Shown piece after piece: positions 1 through 7,121 of a DNA stretch of 12,551 nucleotides. The stretch spans positions 1 to 12,551 of the forward strand of contig JAQUMP010000043.1 in the NCBI GenBank assembly GCA_028718065.1, given 5' to 3'. The notes under the pieces are model-generated. The model was not told the DNA's origin. It made no database searches and saw nothing but the letters and a program-made list of their open reading frames with translations. The translations under genes were made by a program, and so were the position numbers. This DNA comes from Chitinivibrionales bacterium. Lineage in GTDB: Bacteria; Fibrobacterota; Chitinivibrionia; Chitinivibrionales; FEN-1185. The first letter of the stretch is position 1, and the number at the start of each line of letters is the position of its first letter.

Positions 1-24
1 TGCGTCGATGCCGATACGGATCAT
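1..24 (-). CDS. Probable glycosyltransferase (GT4-like), N-terminal fragment
   Basis: Only the first 8 codons lie in the window; they read MIRIGIDA on the minus strand. Many GT4-family (group 1) glycosyltransferases begin with a very similar M-R-I-G-I-D-A stretch, which forms the first beta strand of the N-terminal Rossmann-like domain. The start is supported by a clear AGGAG ribosome binding site with 5 bases between it and the ATG. The gene lies 36 bases downstream of the stop codon of a polysaccharide flippase on the same strand, so a role in glycan assembly fits the context. Eight residues cannot prove the family; the assignment rests on the typical start and the neighbour. Confidence 0.5.
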
Positions 25-60
25 GGCCGCTCCTGTCAAGGTAGATAAACGCAATCCGTT

Positions 61-1479
61 TCAGATTGCCCGGGCCTGTTTTACAAAAGAAACATAATAG
101 GAAAGCGTCCCGAGTTTAAATTCCCCGCATGCCCAAAGAACGATCCCGTAAGCGGCCATTGAGGCCGCAAAGGCCGCAAGCGTATTTGTAAACAGGGTGA
201 GCGCAAAGTATGTTGCCGCCATGCAAAGCGCCGCCAGAAAAATAAACCTGCTGTGCCATAAAAACCCCTGCCATCCCAGATGGGTCCGGACCTGAAAAAG
301 GCGCACGATAATAATGGAACCCTGGGCGCCCGCGGTGGCGATGGCGGCGCCGGTGAGCCCTGCGGCCGGCACGAGACCGGCCAGTAGCCCGCAAAAAATT
401 GCGGTTCCGATAAGCAGGGCGTTGCGGTCGAGCTCGGGTTTTTTCGCCGAATGTTCCAGGGTTGAGAATATCCGGTCGACGGTATAGAAAAAAAGCATCA
501 CCGTGAGAATGGAAAAGACCGGCGCGCTTTGCGGGAATTTTCCGCCATAGGCCAGATGTGTTAACCAGGGAGAAATCGTCATCAGGCAGGTCGTGGCGGG
601 AATTCCCACAAGCATCGTGATTTTAAAAAATTGAATAAAGCGGTCGCGCATGGCGATAGAAAGGTCGAATTTGCGGGCAACTGTTGGAAACAGCGCGATA
701 ACGCCGATAACCACGGCGGATAAAAAGAGTTCGAACAGGCGGAAAGCGGTATTGTAGGTCCCGACCGCCGCCATATTTTTTGTCAAGGAGAGGGCGATGG
801 TGTCTAAGCGCAGCAGCGCCGCGCCGGCGAATACCACGCCCAGAAAGGTCGGGCATTGCCGCAGCAGCGATTTTACCAGCGCGCCATCCAGCGGGGCCCT
901 TGACTTGTGCAATATGGTTTCATAGGCGATGCTTGCGGCCGCCCGGCCCAGAAGAAAACAGAGCGTTATCCACACCAGGCCGTGGCCGGAAAAAACGCCG
1001 ATGAGACAGGCGCTGGTACGGAGGGCGGTTTCACCGGCCGCGATCGAGGCCGTGATCCACATTTTTTCGCGGGCCATGATAATGGCTTCGTCGGCCACCG
1101 CCGGCGCACCGCACACAATCGCGCAACCGATACAGACAAAGGGCAAGGTAAGGTGCGGCGGATATAAAAAGTAAACGGTAACCGATAATCCGCAGGCGAT
1201 TATCACGGCCGCGCCGAGCGCGATGGCGTGCGCAGCGGAGCGATAGGCGGCCTCCAAGACGCTCTGCTGCGAAAGGTCCCGCATGAGCAGGATCGACAAC
1301 CCCAGCAGCGGCATAGTTTGCAGAAAAATGAAATAGCTGAGCAGCAGCGAAAATTCCCCCAGGCGCATGCCGCCCCAATGCCGCGCAACGGTCAAGAAAA
1401 GCGCGAAGGCGAGCGCGGCGCTCACGAGGCGCATGGCCCCAAGCGAAAGAAAATTTAAAACGGGTTTGGTATGCGCCAT
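61..1479 (-). CDS. Polysaccharide flippase, Wzx/MOP-superfamily membrane protein
   Basis: This is an inner-membrane protein of about 472 residues made almost entirely of hydrophobic segments, roughly twelve to fourteen, spread evenly from residue 10 to the C-terminus. A GAMRLVSAALAFALFLTVAR-type first helix and a short, basic, soluble N-terminus (MAHTKPV) are typical of the oligosaccharide flippase (Wzx/RfbX) branch of the MOP superfamily, whose members move lipid-linked glycan units across the inner membrane. The length matches the family (400-500 residues). I prefer the ATG at 1479. A TTG at 1491 is in frame and overlaps the TGA stop of the upstream propeller gene (TTGA), which would add four residues. 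Neither start has a strong ribosome binding site, so translation is probably coupled to the upstream gene. A glycosyltransferase start follows 36 bases downstream. The substrate cannot be read from the sequence; MATE or MurJ-type lipid II flippases are less likely alternatives. Confidence 0.82.
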   Translation of the reverse strand: MAHTKPVLNFLSLGAMRLVSAALAFALFLTVARHWGGMRLGEFSLLLSYFIFLQTMPLLGLSILLMRDLSQQSVLEAAYRSAAHAIALGAAVIIACGLSVTVYFLYPPHLTLPFVCIGCAIVCGAPAVADEAIIMAREKMWITASIAAGETALRTSACLIGVFSGHGLVWITLCFLLGRAAASIAYETILHKSRAPLDGALVKSLLRQCPTFLGVVFAGAALLRLDTIALSLTKNMAAVGTYNTAFRLFELFLSAVVIGVIALFPTVARKFDLSIAMRDRFIQFFKITMLVGIPATTCLMTISPWLTHLAYGGKFPQSAPVFSILTVMLFFYTVDRIFSTLEHSAKKPELDRNALLIGTAIFCGLLAGLVPAAGLTGAAIATAGAQGSIIIVRLFQVRTHLGWQGFLWHSRFIFLAALCMAATYFALTLFTNTLAAFAASMAAYGIVLWACGEFKLGTLSYYVSFVKQARAI

Positions 1480-1487
1480 GGTAACAA

Positions 1488-3650
1488 TCAAGGCAGAATC
1501 ATTATTTTGCCCGTTTTCCCTTTTGCGGTCGGGGAGTAAGCGGAATAAAAATAGGTGCCGGGCGATATTTTTTTAGGGACCTTCCAACTGCCCGTCCATT
1601 GATAGGGCGTAGCAATAAGAGGCTTTGCCTGGCCGCACAGCGTACCGTTGCCGGTGTAAATCGATACTTTCGTGTCCGCCGTTCCGTTCTCAAAAACAAT
1701 TTCGGTGTGGCGGGGGTTGGACAAGGAAAACGGGTTTGGGTAAGCAATCACGCCTCTGTCCGAGGCAAGAGGGATAAAGTGATGGCCGAGATAGTACCGG
1801 CTGGCGCCGCGGTCGGTGGCCACCCAGAGGTAGCCGTTTTTCCGGTCTAAGCTGCAATCCCGGATGTTGTTGGAAATTAACCCCTGGTCCGTGGTGAGAT
1901 AATCTAATTTGTCAAGAGCAATGTCGTAGCGGATTATGCCGCTTGAAGCCGTGCCGATCCACAGCGTATTGGAGTCTTCGGCCTGGACGCAGGTATAGCC
2001 GGCGGTTAATTTTGGGAACGCTTGCAGGGTATCGGCGGCATCGCTGAAACGCAGAAGGCCTTTATTGGTGGCAATATAGGTGCTGCCGTCACCGAGCGTG
2101 GTCATACCCCAGATTGTTCCGTATCCATTAAAATCATGAAGGATGGAAATCCCGTTTTGCAGCGGCGAACCGGTGTAGGTCGCAATAACAAGGCGGCCGT
2201 TGTTTTTATCGTCGGACCCCACGAATATCCGGTTGTTCCGGTCGATGTTTATCGCGAAAATGTTTATCATAAAATAAGAAGGAGATCCGTTCTGAGGGAA
2301 AAAACGCCGAAAATGGTCCGGCAATGGATCGCTGTAGGCGGCGTCATAGCAGATCAGGCAGCCGGAAGACCCGGCATACTCGGCAATCCAGATATACCCG
2401 CTGGAATCCTGCGCCAGGGCGTCGCATTTACCGCCACCGGGTAAAAATCCGCCGCCGGGAACCCGCACGAAGGATGCATAGTCATTCTGGCCGATTACAT
2501 ATTCGCTGAAAGCCGCCGTTTGCCGTTCGTAAACTTTCAGGTCGCCGAACGGGGTGCCGAACCACATATTCCCATTCCGGTCTTCCAGGATACCGCGAAA
2601 CAATTCGGTCCCGCCCATGGCGCCAAACCCCGGAGTAAGCTGGTTTAAGAGCGTCCATGAGGAACCATCGTAGCGGTTAATGCCCTGCCACGGTCGAAGA
2701 TTGCTGGGACTTATCTCGGAAAGCAACCAGACTTGGCCTTCGCGGTCGACAAAGGAGCGGTCGGTAAAGCTAAACGTCATGCCCTGGCCGGCCAGACCGA
2801 TCTGCTCCAAAACCGTGCCGTTAAAACGAAAACAATAATCGGCGCTTGTTCCCAGCCAATAATTGGGACCGTCCGGCGCCAGGGCGGTAAGCGCGCTCGG
2901 AAGAACGCCTGCCGCTGCTCCATTGTAAATGAGCGAAATCGAATCCGTTTGCAGAACATTGCCGGCCGTAGCGGCGGCATAATTGCGGTACGCCGTAAAC
3001 GTGTTGTTTAAATTTACAAAGGAGCGGACCGGGCGCACCGTTGTGTCGGTGGTCCAGATCGTTTGGTCGTTAAAATTGGCGGAGTCAAGGCGTGTTCCGG
3101 CAATGCTGAGCGACGCCATGCCGGTATCGCAGCCCACATAGAGCGAGTCGTTATGCAGCGCGATGGTGTTGACGTTGCAGGGCGGCAAATCGCCGAAGCG
3201 GATCGCGTTTTTAACGGCCACGCTTTTGGCCGGGCTGAAAACGCTGATCCCCTTGGTTGACGTGATAAGAAGATTGCCCGCGAACAATTCGATTTGCTTT
3301 ATGTCCCAGCCGGCGCCGGAATAGGAGTCAAAACTGGTGACCAGGCCGCTCCCGGGGTAATAATGATATAAAAAACCATAGCGGGTGCCGATCCACAGCG
3401 ATCCGTCGCGGTCTTTTTGCAGCGCCGTGCAATTGACATCGGGCAGTTTGGCGAAGGCGCCGACGCCGGCCGTTTTGCCCGTAGCGCGGTCATAGGTAAA
3501 TATCCCGCCGCTGGTTGCCAGCCAGACCACGCGGCTGTCCGGCAGAATGGATGAAACCGTAATGATTGACGAATAATTGGTAATCCGGTCAAAAGGATAG
3601 CATGCCGTTGCGGCGAAAAGAATACATAAGAACAAGCGTTTTAATTTCAT
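1488..3650 (-). CDS. Secreted two-component-regulator-type beta-propeller protein with type IX-like C-terminal sorting domain
   Basis: This 720-residue exported protein starts with a signal peptide (MKLKRLFLCILFAATACYP). Residues about 40-630 carry some ten propeller blades with the Reg_prop signature W-[IVL]-[GA]-T-x-x-G: VWLATSGGIFTYD near 42, SLWIGTRYG near 84, and later NMWFGT, TLWIGT and YLWVATDRGASRYY. Such blades normally form the periplasmic sensor of hybrid histidine kinases, but here there is no transmembrane helix, kinase or DNA-binding domain after them. Instead the last 85 or so residues form an Ig-like domain with the hallmarks of type IX (Por) type A sorting or FlgD-like domains: YPNPF near 637-641, VSIYTGNG, W-T-G, SPGTYFY and a terminal GKIMILP. 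The protein is therefore probably delivered to the cell surface. The cysteine at residue 17 follows Ala-Thr-Ala, a poor lipobox. Its stop codon overlaps or nearly touches the flippase start. No convincing ribosome binding site is seen before its ATG. Confidence 0.8.
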   Translation of the reverse strand: MKLKRLFLCILFAATACYPFDRITNYSSIITVSSILPDSRVVWLATSGGIFTYDRATGKTAGVGAFAKLPDVNCTALQKDRDGSLWIGTRYGFLYHYYPGSGLVTSFDSYSGAGWDIKQIELFAGNLLITSTKGISVFSPAKSVAVKNAIRFGDLPPCNVNTIALHNDSLYVGCDTGMASLSIAGTRLDSANFNDQTIWTTDTTVRPVRSFVNLNNTFTAYRNYAAATAGNVLQTDSISLIYNGAAAGVLPSALTALAPDGPNYWLGTSADYCFRFNGTVLEQIGLAGQGMTFSFTDRSFVDREGQVWLLSEISPSNLRPWQGINRYDGSSWTLLNQLTPGFGAMGGTELFRGILEDRNGNMWFGTPFGDLKVYERQTAAFSEYVIGQNDYASFVRVPGGGFLPGGGKCDALAQDSSGYIWIAEYAGSSGCLICYDAAYSDPLPDHFRRFFPQNGSPSYFMINIFAINIDRNNRIFVGSDDKNNGRLVIATYTGSPLQNGISILHDFNGYGTIWGMTTLGDGSTYIATNKGLLRFSDAADTLQAFPKLTAGYTCVQAEDSNTLWIGTASSGIIRYDIALDKLDYLTTDQGLISNNIRDCSLDRKNGYLWVATDRGASRYYLGHHFIPLASDRGVIAYPNPFSLSNPRHTEIVFENGTADTKVSIYTGNGTLCGQAKPLIATPYQWTGSWKVPKKISPGTYFYSAYSPTAKGKTGKIMILP

Positions 3651-3708
3651 GATAAAATCATCCGGAACCTATTACGGCCCCGGCAGGGGTTTTATTAGTG
3701 CCGAAGGT

Positions 3709-3817
3709 GAATACGGTAACTATCCTCGCCCCCTAAATCCCCCGAAGGGGGACTTTGAAATGGCCTTCCCCCTGCGGGGGAAGGAACGGATGGGGGCGTG
3801 CATTGCGAATACGGTAA
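3709..3817. repeat. 11-bp direct repeat bracketing a palindromic element (possible target-site duplication)
   Basis: The sequence gaatacggtaa occurs at 3709-3719 and again, identically, at 3807-3817. The palindromic element 3727-3798 lies between them with 7 and 8 bases to spare. The match resumes after one mismatched base (c/t then at...), giving gaatacggtaa-N-at on both sides. Similar flanking duplications arise when mobile elements insert. Eleven bases is longer than most transposons make, and a 10-base copy (aatacggtaa) also occurs inside the beta-helix gene at 4748-4757, so chance or a local duplication is possible. Confidence 0.45.
3727..3798 (+). repeat. Palindromic interspersed repeat, copy 1 (plus orientation)
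   Basis: This 72-base intergenic element has an outer inverted repeat, CGCCCCC at 3727-3733 against GGGGGCG at 3792-3798. Inside are two hairpins: TCCCCC/GGGGGA (3738-3743 with 3747-3752, loop GAA) and a perfect 9-bp stem CCTTCCCCC/GGGGGAAGG (3764-3772 with 3776-3784, loop TGC). The stretch TAAATCCCC following the left arm is shared with the element at 11545-11612 read on the other strand, so the two appear to be one family. There is no open reading frame and no T-tract, so it is not a standard terminator. It lies between the beta-helix and propeller genes, where its RNA could fold and lower read-through or protect the transcript; that is inference. Confidence 0.75.
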
Positions 3818-3870
3818 TATAAAAAAGGGACGCCGCAAAAGCGCAGACCAATCAGGAAATTGACCGTTGC

Positions 3871-4770
3871 TTACTTTTTCGCGCTGTCCGCCGCCGGCTT
3901 GGCAGGAGCGGGCGCCGAAACGGTGTCGGCTATAGTAGTCGCGGGCGGCGCGATCGGGTCGGTCATAATGCCGATTGCGGTGCTGTCCTTGCCGGTGGTT
4001 TGAAGCGCGACGGCCTGAGCCCGGGTAAAATTAAAATTGTCGCCCTCGAGGGGAAAAAACTGCGGATCGACCGCGATATTATTTGTTTGCACGGCCCGCT
4101 GCAGGTTGCTGACTTTGCGGTTAAAATAAAAATCATTGTGGTCGATGCGGCTGCGCTGGCTGGCGTCGCTGAAAAAAACGGCATACTCGCGGTTTTCAAA
4201 AAAAATAGTGCTGTGGATCAGCACTTCACTGGTGCCGGCCAGCATGACCCCGCAATAACGGTTACGGGCGATAACGTTGTGGTTGATGGTGGTGCCGCGC
4301 AGGCCACGGCAGCTTTCGCAGAAAATTCCGGTCCACTGGTTGTCGCTAATGATGCTGTTATGAACCATGGGCAAATTCATGAGGCAGTGAATGCCGCTTT
4401 TCTTATTATTGGTTATAATGCAATGGTCGATGGTGGGGTTGGTATTTTCGCAGAGAATGCCGCGCCCGCCGTTTTTAATGGTAAGGTTTTTAATGAGCGC
4501 GTTATCGGCTCCGCGTACCACCGGGTCCCGGCCGTTGCCGGAAATAATGGAGTTTTGCCAATCGGCGCCGACTAAGGCAATGCCCTCATGTAAAGTCACA
4601 TGCTCGTTATACGTGCCCACGCGGACGAATACCGTGTCGCCTTCGCGGGCCATATCGATGCCTTTCTGGATGGTACGCGCCATGTCGGGCACGACGATTC
4701 TCTGGCCGCCCAAAACAAGCGACGAAAAAAATAGGACCGAGAATGCTAATACGGTAATTGCCGGTTTCAT
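3871..4770 (-). CDS. Secreted right-handed parallel beta-helix repeat protein
   Basis: A 299-residue exported protein. It has a signal peptide (about residues 1-21), then the classic opening of NosD/pectate-lyase-like folds, TIQKGIDMAREGDTVFVRVG (33-52) followed by TYNEHVTL. Residues about 70-235 hold PbH1-type coils with recurring N-x-[IVL], H-N and G-[IV] positions (for example KNLTIKNGGRGI, DHCIITNNKKSGI, NHNVIARNRYCGVML). The last 28 residues are a low-complexity tail rich in Pro, Ala and Thr ending in KPAADSAKK. Such folds bind or cleave polysaccharides, but no catalytic signature is visible, so an enzymatic role should not be assumed. Unlike the propeller protein, it has no sorting-type C-terminal domain. 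A GGAGGA ribosome binding site supports the ATG. Its neighbours are the PorV-like gene 112 bases upstream and the propeller gene 220 bases downstream, the latter gap holding a palindromic repeat. Confidence 0.8.
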   Translation of the reverse strand: MKPAITVLAFSVLFFSSLVLGGQRIVVPDMARTIQKGIDMAREGDTVFVRVGTYNEHVTLHEGIALVGADWQNSIISGNGRDPVVRGADNALIKNLTIKNGGRGILCENTNPTIDHCIITNNKKSGIHCLMNLPMVHNSIISDNQWTGIFCESCRGLRGTTINHNVIARNRYCGVMLAGTSEVLIHSTIFFENREYAVFFSDASQRSRIDHNDFYFNRKVSNLQRAVQTNNIAVDPQFFPLEGDNFNFTRAQAVALQTTGKDSTAIGIMTDPIAPPATTIADTVSAPAPAKPAADSAKK

Positions 4771-4780
4771 AGGTTAGCGA

Positions 4781-4786
4781 TCCTCC
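4781..4786 (-). promoter_or_regulatory. Ribosome binding site GGAGGA of the beta-helix gene
   Basis: GGAGGA on the minus strand lies 10 bases before the ATG at 4770. It is the strongest Shine-Dalgarno match in the leftward run and fixes this start. Upstream, the 112-base gap to the PorV-like gene is AT-rich (4790-4835) with TATATT-like words but no clear -35/-10 pair and no convincing terminator, so co-transcription with the two genes upstream is possible. Confidence 0.6.
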
Positions 4787-4882
4787 ATAAAAGGGTTATA
4801 TTCTGTTCTGTAAATAAATATATACAAAAACCGCCTTGTGCGCCAATAAATCCGCCTTTTTTAGGATTGATCCGGTTTTGGT

Positions 4883-6034
4883 TTACTTAACGACAATCGT
4901 TTGCCAGGGAGTTTGCGCTTCGTTACCGTGCAGATCCGCGGTGACAAGGCACGCAAAATAGAGGGCCGGTTTTACCAATTCGCCGCGCTGATCGCGGCCG
5001 TCCCAGAGGACCGTGGAAGGCGGCAGGGCGCCGCCCATGAACGATCGGACCACCTGGTCCGCCTTGGCGGCGGGAACGGCGCATATTAAAACCTGCCAAT
5101 GGTCGATAGTGCTTGCGCCTCCCGTGCCCTTTGCGGTAATGGCCAGGATCGTCGGCGCCGCATTTGCGGGGTCGGTCGTGACGGAGTCGTTTACAACGCG
5201 CAACTCAAAAACGGGCGGCGCCTCCGCGGCGTCCCGGACCGGCGCGCACGAGAGAGAAGCAAAAATCGTGCGGCCCGTCGGCCGGGACGAAAGCCCGGCT
5301 TCAAGGCCCAGGCGCGCCGGACCGCCGTTAAAATCCAGATGAACGGAGCCGGTTTCGTGCAGGGTATAAAGGCCCTGCGGCAGGTACTCCATTCCTATGC
5401 CGCCGCCGAGGGTAATCATCGGGCGCTTAAACCAGCTTTTGTACAGGTGCAGTTCGAAGTCGTACAAAACCTGGGCCGCGGCGTAATTTTTTGCCTGTGC
5501 GCCGATATCGATCTGGCAATTCAGTTTGCTAACGGAAGGCAGCGCGCCGGCCCACGAAATGGTCGCCGCCGGTCCGGGCAGGGCCGTGTCGGAAGTCACG
5601 ACATTCTTAACCGCGAGCGTTACCAGATGGTCCGGACGGTAACAATAGGCGGCGGCCGCATCGATGCAAAGGCCCGGGAGCGCGGCCGAAAATCCGATGT
5701 GCGCGCCCATGCCCCAGTAAAAGTTATTGACGGTATGCGAAAAAGCCGCCGATAAAACATTCGGATAGGCGCCGGTATTACGGTTGTATCCCAACCCGAA
5801 ACCGGCCGCGCCGAAGGTTTTTATAAAAGCGGCGCTCAGGGCCAGGCTATCGGAAAGCGCCGCGGCCGGCGCCGCGCACAGGACGCCGGCGAGATTGTCC
5901 TGCTGTCGGACGATCAGGGATGGGTTATAAAAAAGTATCTGGGGCAGGTCGTAATTCGCATAATCCAAATCCTCCGCGAAAGCGGACGTCAAGAACGCGG
6001 TCAGAAAAATTATTGCGGTCGGCGCACATTTCAT
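4883..6034 (-). CDS. Outer-membrane beta-barrel protein (PorV/PorQ-like) with C-terminal FlgD-like Ig domain
   Basis: This 383-residue protein begins with a textbook signal peptide, cleaved after AFA (residue 20). The following region includes FYNPSL near residue 35, reminiscent of the YNPAL/NPAGL motif at the start of PorV/PorQ/UPF0164 barrels. It continues with alternating aromatic/small strands (GAAGFGLGYNRNTGAYPNVL, AAFSHTVNNFYWGMGAHIGF) up to about residue 270, as expected for a 12-14 strand barrel. The last 95 or so residues form a second domain: ILAITAKGTGG, a central DHWQVLI, then STVLWDGRDQRGELVKPALYF (WDGRD at 344-348) and a final TPWQTIVVK. This matches FlgD-like Ig folds with their W-D-G-x-[ND]-x-x-G turn. 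The ATG overlaps the HDOD stop (ATGA), implying translational coupling. PorV carries type IX substrates in Bacteroidota; that function here is an inference from resemblance and from the nearby sorting-domain protein. Confidence 0.6.
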   Translation of the reverse strand: MKCAPTAIIFLTAFLTSAFAEDLDYANYDLPQILFYNPSLIVRQQDNLAGVLCAAPAAALSDSLALSAAFIKTFGAAGFGLGYNRNTGAYPNVLSAAFSHTVNNFYWGMGAHIGFSAALPGLCIDAAAAYCYRPDHLVTLAVKNVVTSDTALPGPAATISWAGALPSVSKLNCQIDIGAQAKNYAAAQVLYDFELHLYKSWFKRPMITLGGGIGMEYLPQGLYTLHETGSVHLDFNGGPARLGLEAGLSSRPTGRTIFASLSCAPVRDAAEAPPVFELRVVNDSVTTDPANAAPTILAITAKGTGGASTIDHWQVLICAVPAAKADQVVRSFMGGALPPSTVLWDGRDQRGELVKPALYFACLVTADLHGNEAQTPWQTIVVK

Positions 6035-6915
6035 GGTTGTTCCGCAATAGTATAAAAAACATCCATCTTTTTAAGTTCGGCGGGGATCTGCTCCTTGATC
6101 TGGGCGACCTGGCGGTCGGCAAGCATAAGGTACTTGACACAGGCGCTGTTCACGGTGGGTTTGCCGTACGCCGGGTCGAGGCACAGGTTCATTTCGTAGG
6201 AGGTGTAATCGGCAAAATGGACCAGGGCGACAATGTCCAGATTATCGGGCGAGGACTCCGGTTCGTGATGATAGGCGATCGGGGCCGAAAGTTCAAGGGG
6301 CAATCCCCAGGGGCCGATCAGCCAGGCGCCGACATCGGTATGCGTAAAACCCAGGATCTCTTTTTCCGATTCGTAAAGAGGCAAATGGTTTTTGGCCGCG
6401 TGCCGCAGAGCCTTGTGGAAGTCGGCGTGCAGGTATTGCTCCATGACCACTTTGCCGATATCGTGCAGCAGGCCGGCGCAAAAGGCTTCTTCGGCGTCAA
6501 ACAATACGACCTTGGGCAGGGCGTTGCAATAGAGCTTGGCAATAAGACCGCACCCCAGGCAATGATACCAGAAGGCCTTGCGGTCGAACAGAAGTTTTTT
6601 TGATTCCTTCGGAAAAAGGTCGAACACCGTCAGGCTGACCACGAGCGTGGTAATGACTTTAAGGCCTAAAATCGCCACCGCATTCTGCACCGTGCTCACC
6701 GTGCGCGGCACACCGTAAAAGGCGCTGTTTGCCATGCGCAGAATTTTGGCGGAGAGCGCCATGTCCTGGCCCACCACAAAGGCCACGTCGGAAAATGAGG
6801 TCGAGGGTTTATTGATAATCGAGATCAAACGGGTTGCCACCTGCGGCAGCGTCGGCAGGTTGGTGATGTGCTCGATCCGTTCCCTCAGTTCGGCGTTTTC
6901 CAGCGGTGAGCTCAT
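6031..6915 (-). CDS. HDOD-domain signalling protein
   Basis: A 294-residue cytoplasmic protein consisting essentially of one HDOD domain. The family signature NLPTLPQVATRL is at 19-30, then AKILRMANSAFYG (56-68), the V-x-x-A-V-x-x-LG segment (AVAILGLKVI, 79-88), GLLHDIGK with the H151-D152 pair, GFTHTDVGAWL around H192, IAYHHEP with H216-H217, and HFADY around D236. HDOD proteins are regulators related to HD phosphohydrolases, often tied to c-di-GMP signalling, chemotaxis or motility, and many have lost the metal ligands. This one keeps HD and the downstream His and Asp positions, so metal binding or catalysis is conceivable. There is no GYP motif, so it is not an HD-GYP phosphodiesterase. 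It is first in a leftward run and overlaps the PorV-like gene by four bases. The start lacks a Shine-Dalgarno sequence; a run of A residues directly precedes the ATG. Confidence 0.9.
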   Translation of the reverse strand: MSSPLENAELRERIEHITNLPTLPQVATRLISIINKPSTSFSDVAFVVGQDMALSAKILRMANSAFYGVPRTVSTVQNAVAILGLKVITTLVVSLTVFDLFPKESKKLLFDRKAFWYHCLGCGLIAKLYCNALPKVVLFDAEEAFCAGLLHDIGKVVMEQYLHADFHKALRHAAKNHLPLYESEKEILGFTHTDVGAWLIGPWGLPLELSAPIAYHHEPESSPDNLDIVALVHFADYTSYEMNLCLDPAYGKPTVNSACVKYLMLADRQVAQIKEQIPAELKKMDVFYTIAEQP

Positions 6916-7121
6916 TTTTTTTTAATACCATTTTTAAATTTATCAGACACGGCGGCCCTAAAATACTATACCATTTCAAAATTAAATTGACTACTATAAA
7001 CTCGTTGTTATCCGCCGGCCACTATTTTTTTTTATAGTAGGTTTTTCCAATATATTTTCAGGACACCGCTTTTTTAATTTAATCCAGCCGGCCGCTAAGC
7101 CGGGGCGATGATAGAGGCGCT
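6916..7121. other. Divergent AT-rich intergenic region between HDOD and ompA-like genes
   Basis: This 206-base spacer must hold promoters for both directions. It contains two 9-base T-tracts (6915-6923, reaching into the HDOD start codon, and 7025-7033). The second sits in the loop of a small inverted repeat, ACTAT/ATAGT (7021-7025 with 7034-7038). For the plus strand, TATATT at 7051-7056 is the best -10-like word, about 65 bases before the OmpA start, but I see no good -35. A short CCGGC/GCCGG inverted repeat (7088-7092 with 7099-7103) lies in the presumed OmpA leader, followed by the AGAGG ribosome binding site. Confidence 0.45.
6963..6993 (-). promoter_or_regulatory. Candidate promoter of the HDOD gene
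   Basis: On the minus strand TATAGT (6970-6965) resembles a -10 box. TAGTCA (6993-6988) lies 17 bases upstream and matches TTGACA at four of six positions. The start codon is 49 bases further on. The wider sequence AAATGGTATAGTAT nearly repeats upstream of the lipoprotein gene at 11473-11486 (TAATGGTATAATAT). The call rests on position and resemblance only. Confidence 0.35.

Noticed and set aside
3820..3870. Possible intrinsic terminator after the beta-helix gene (minus strand, T-run at 3832-3827)
   Set aside because: The GCGCTTTTGCG-type stem before the T-run is only about three base pairs, too weak to call.
4000..5755. Plus-strand open frames of 191 and 218 codons (4000-4575 and 5099-5755)
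   Set aside because: They are antisense to the beta-helix and PorV-like genes, which have signal peptides and recognisable folds; the plus-strand products have neither.
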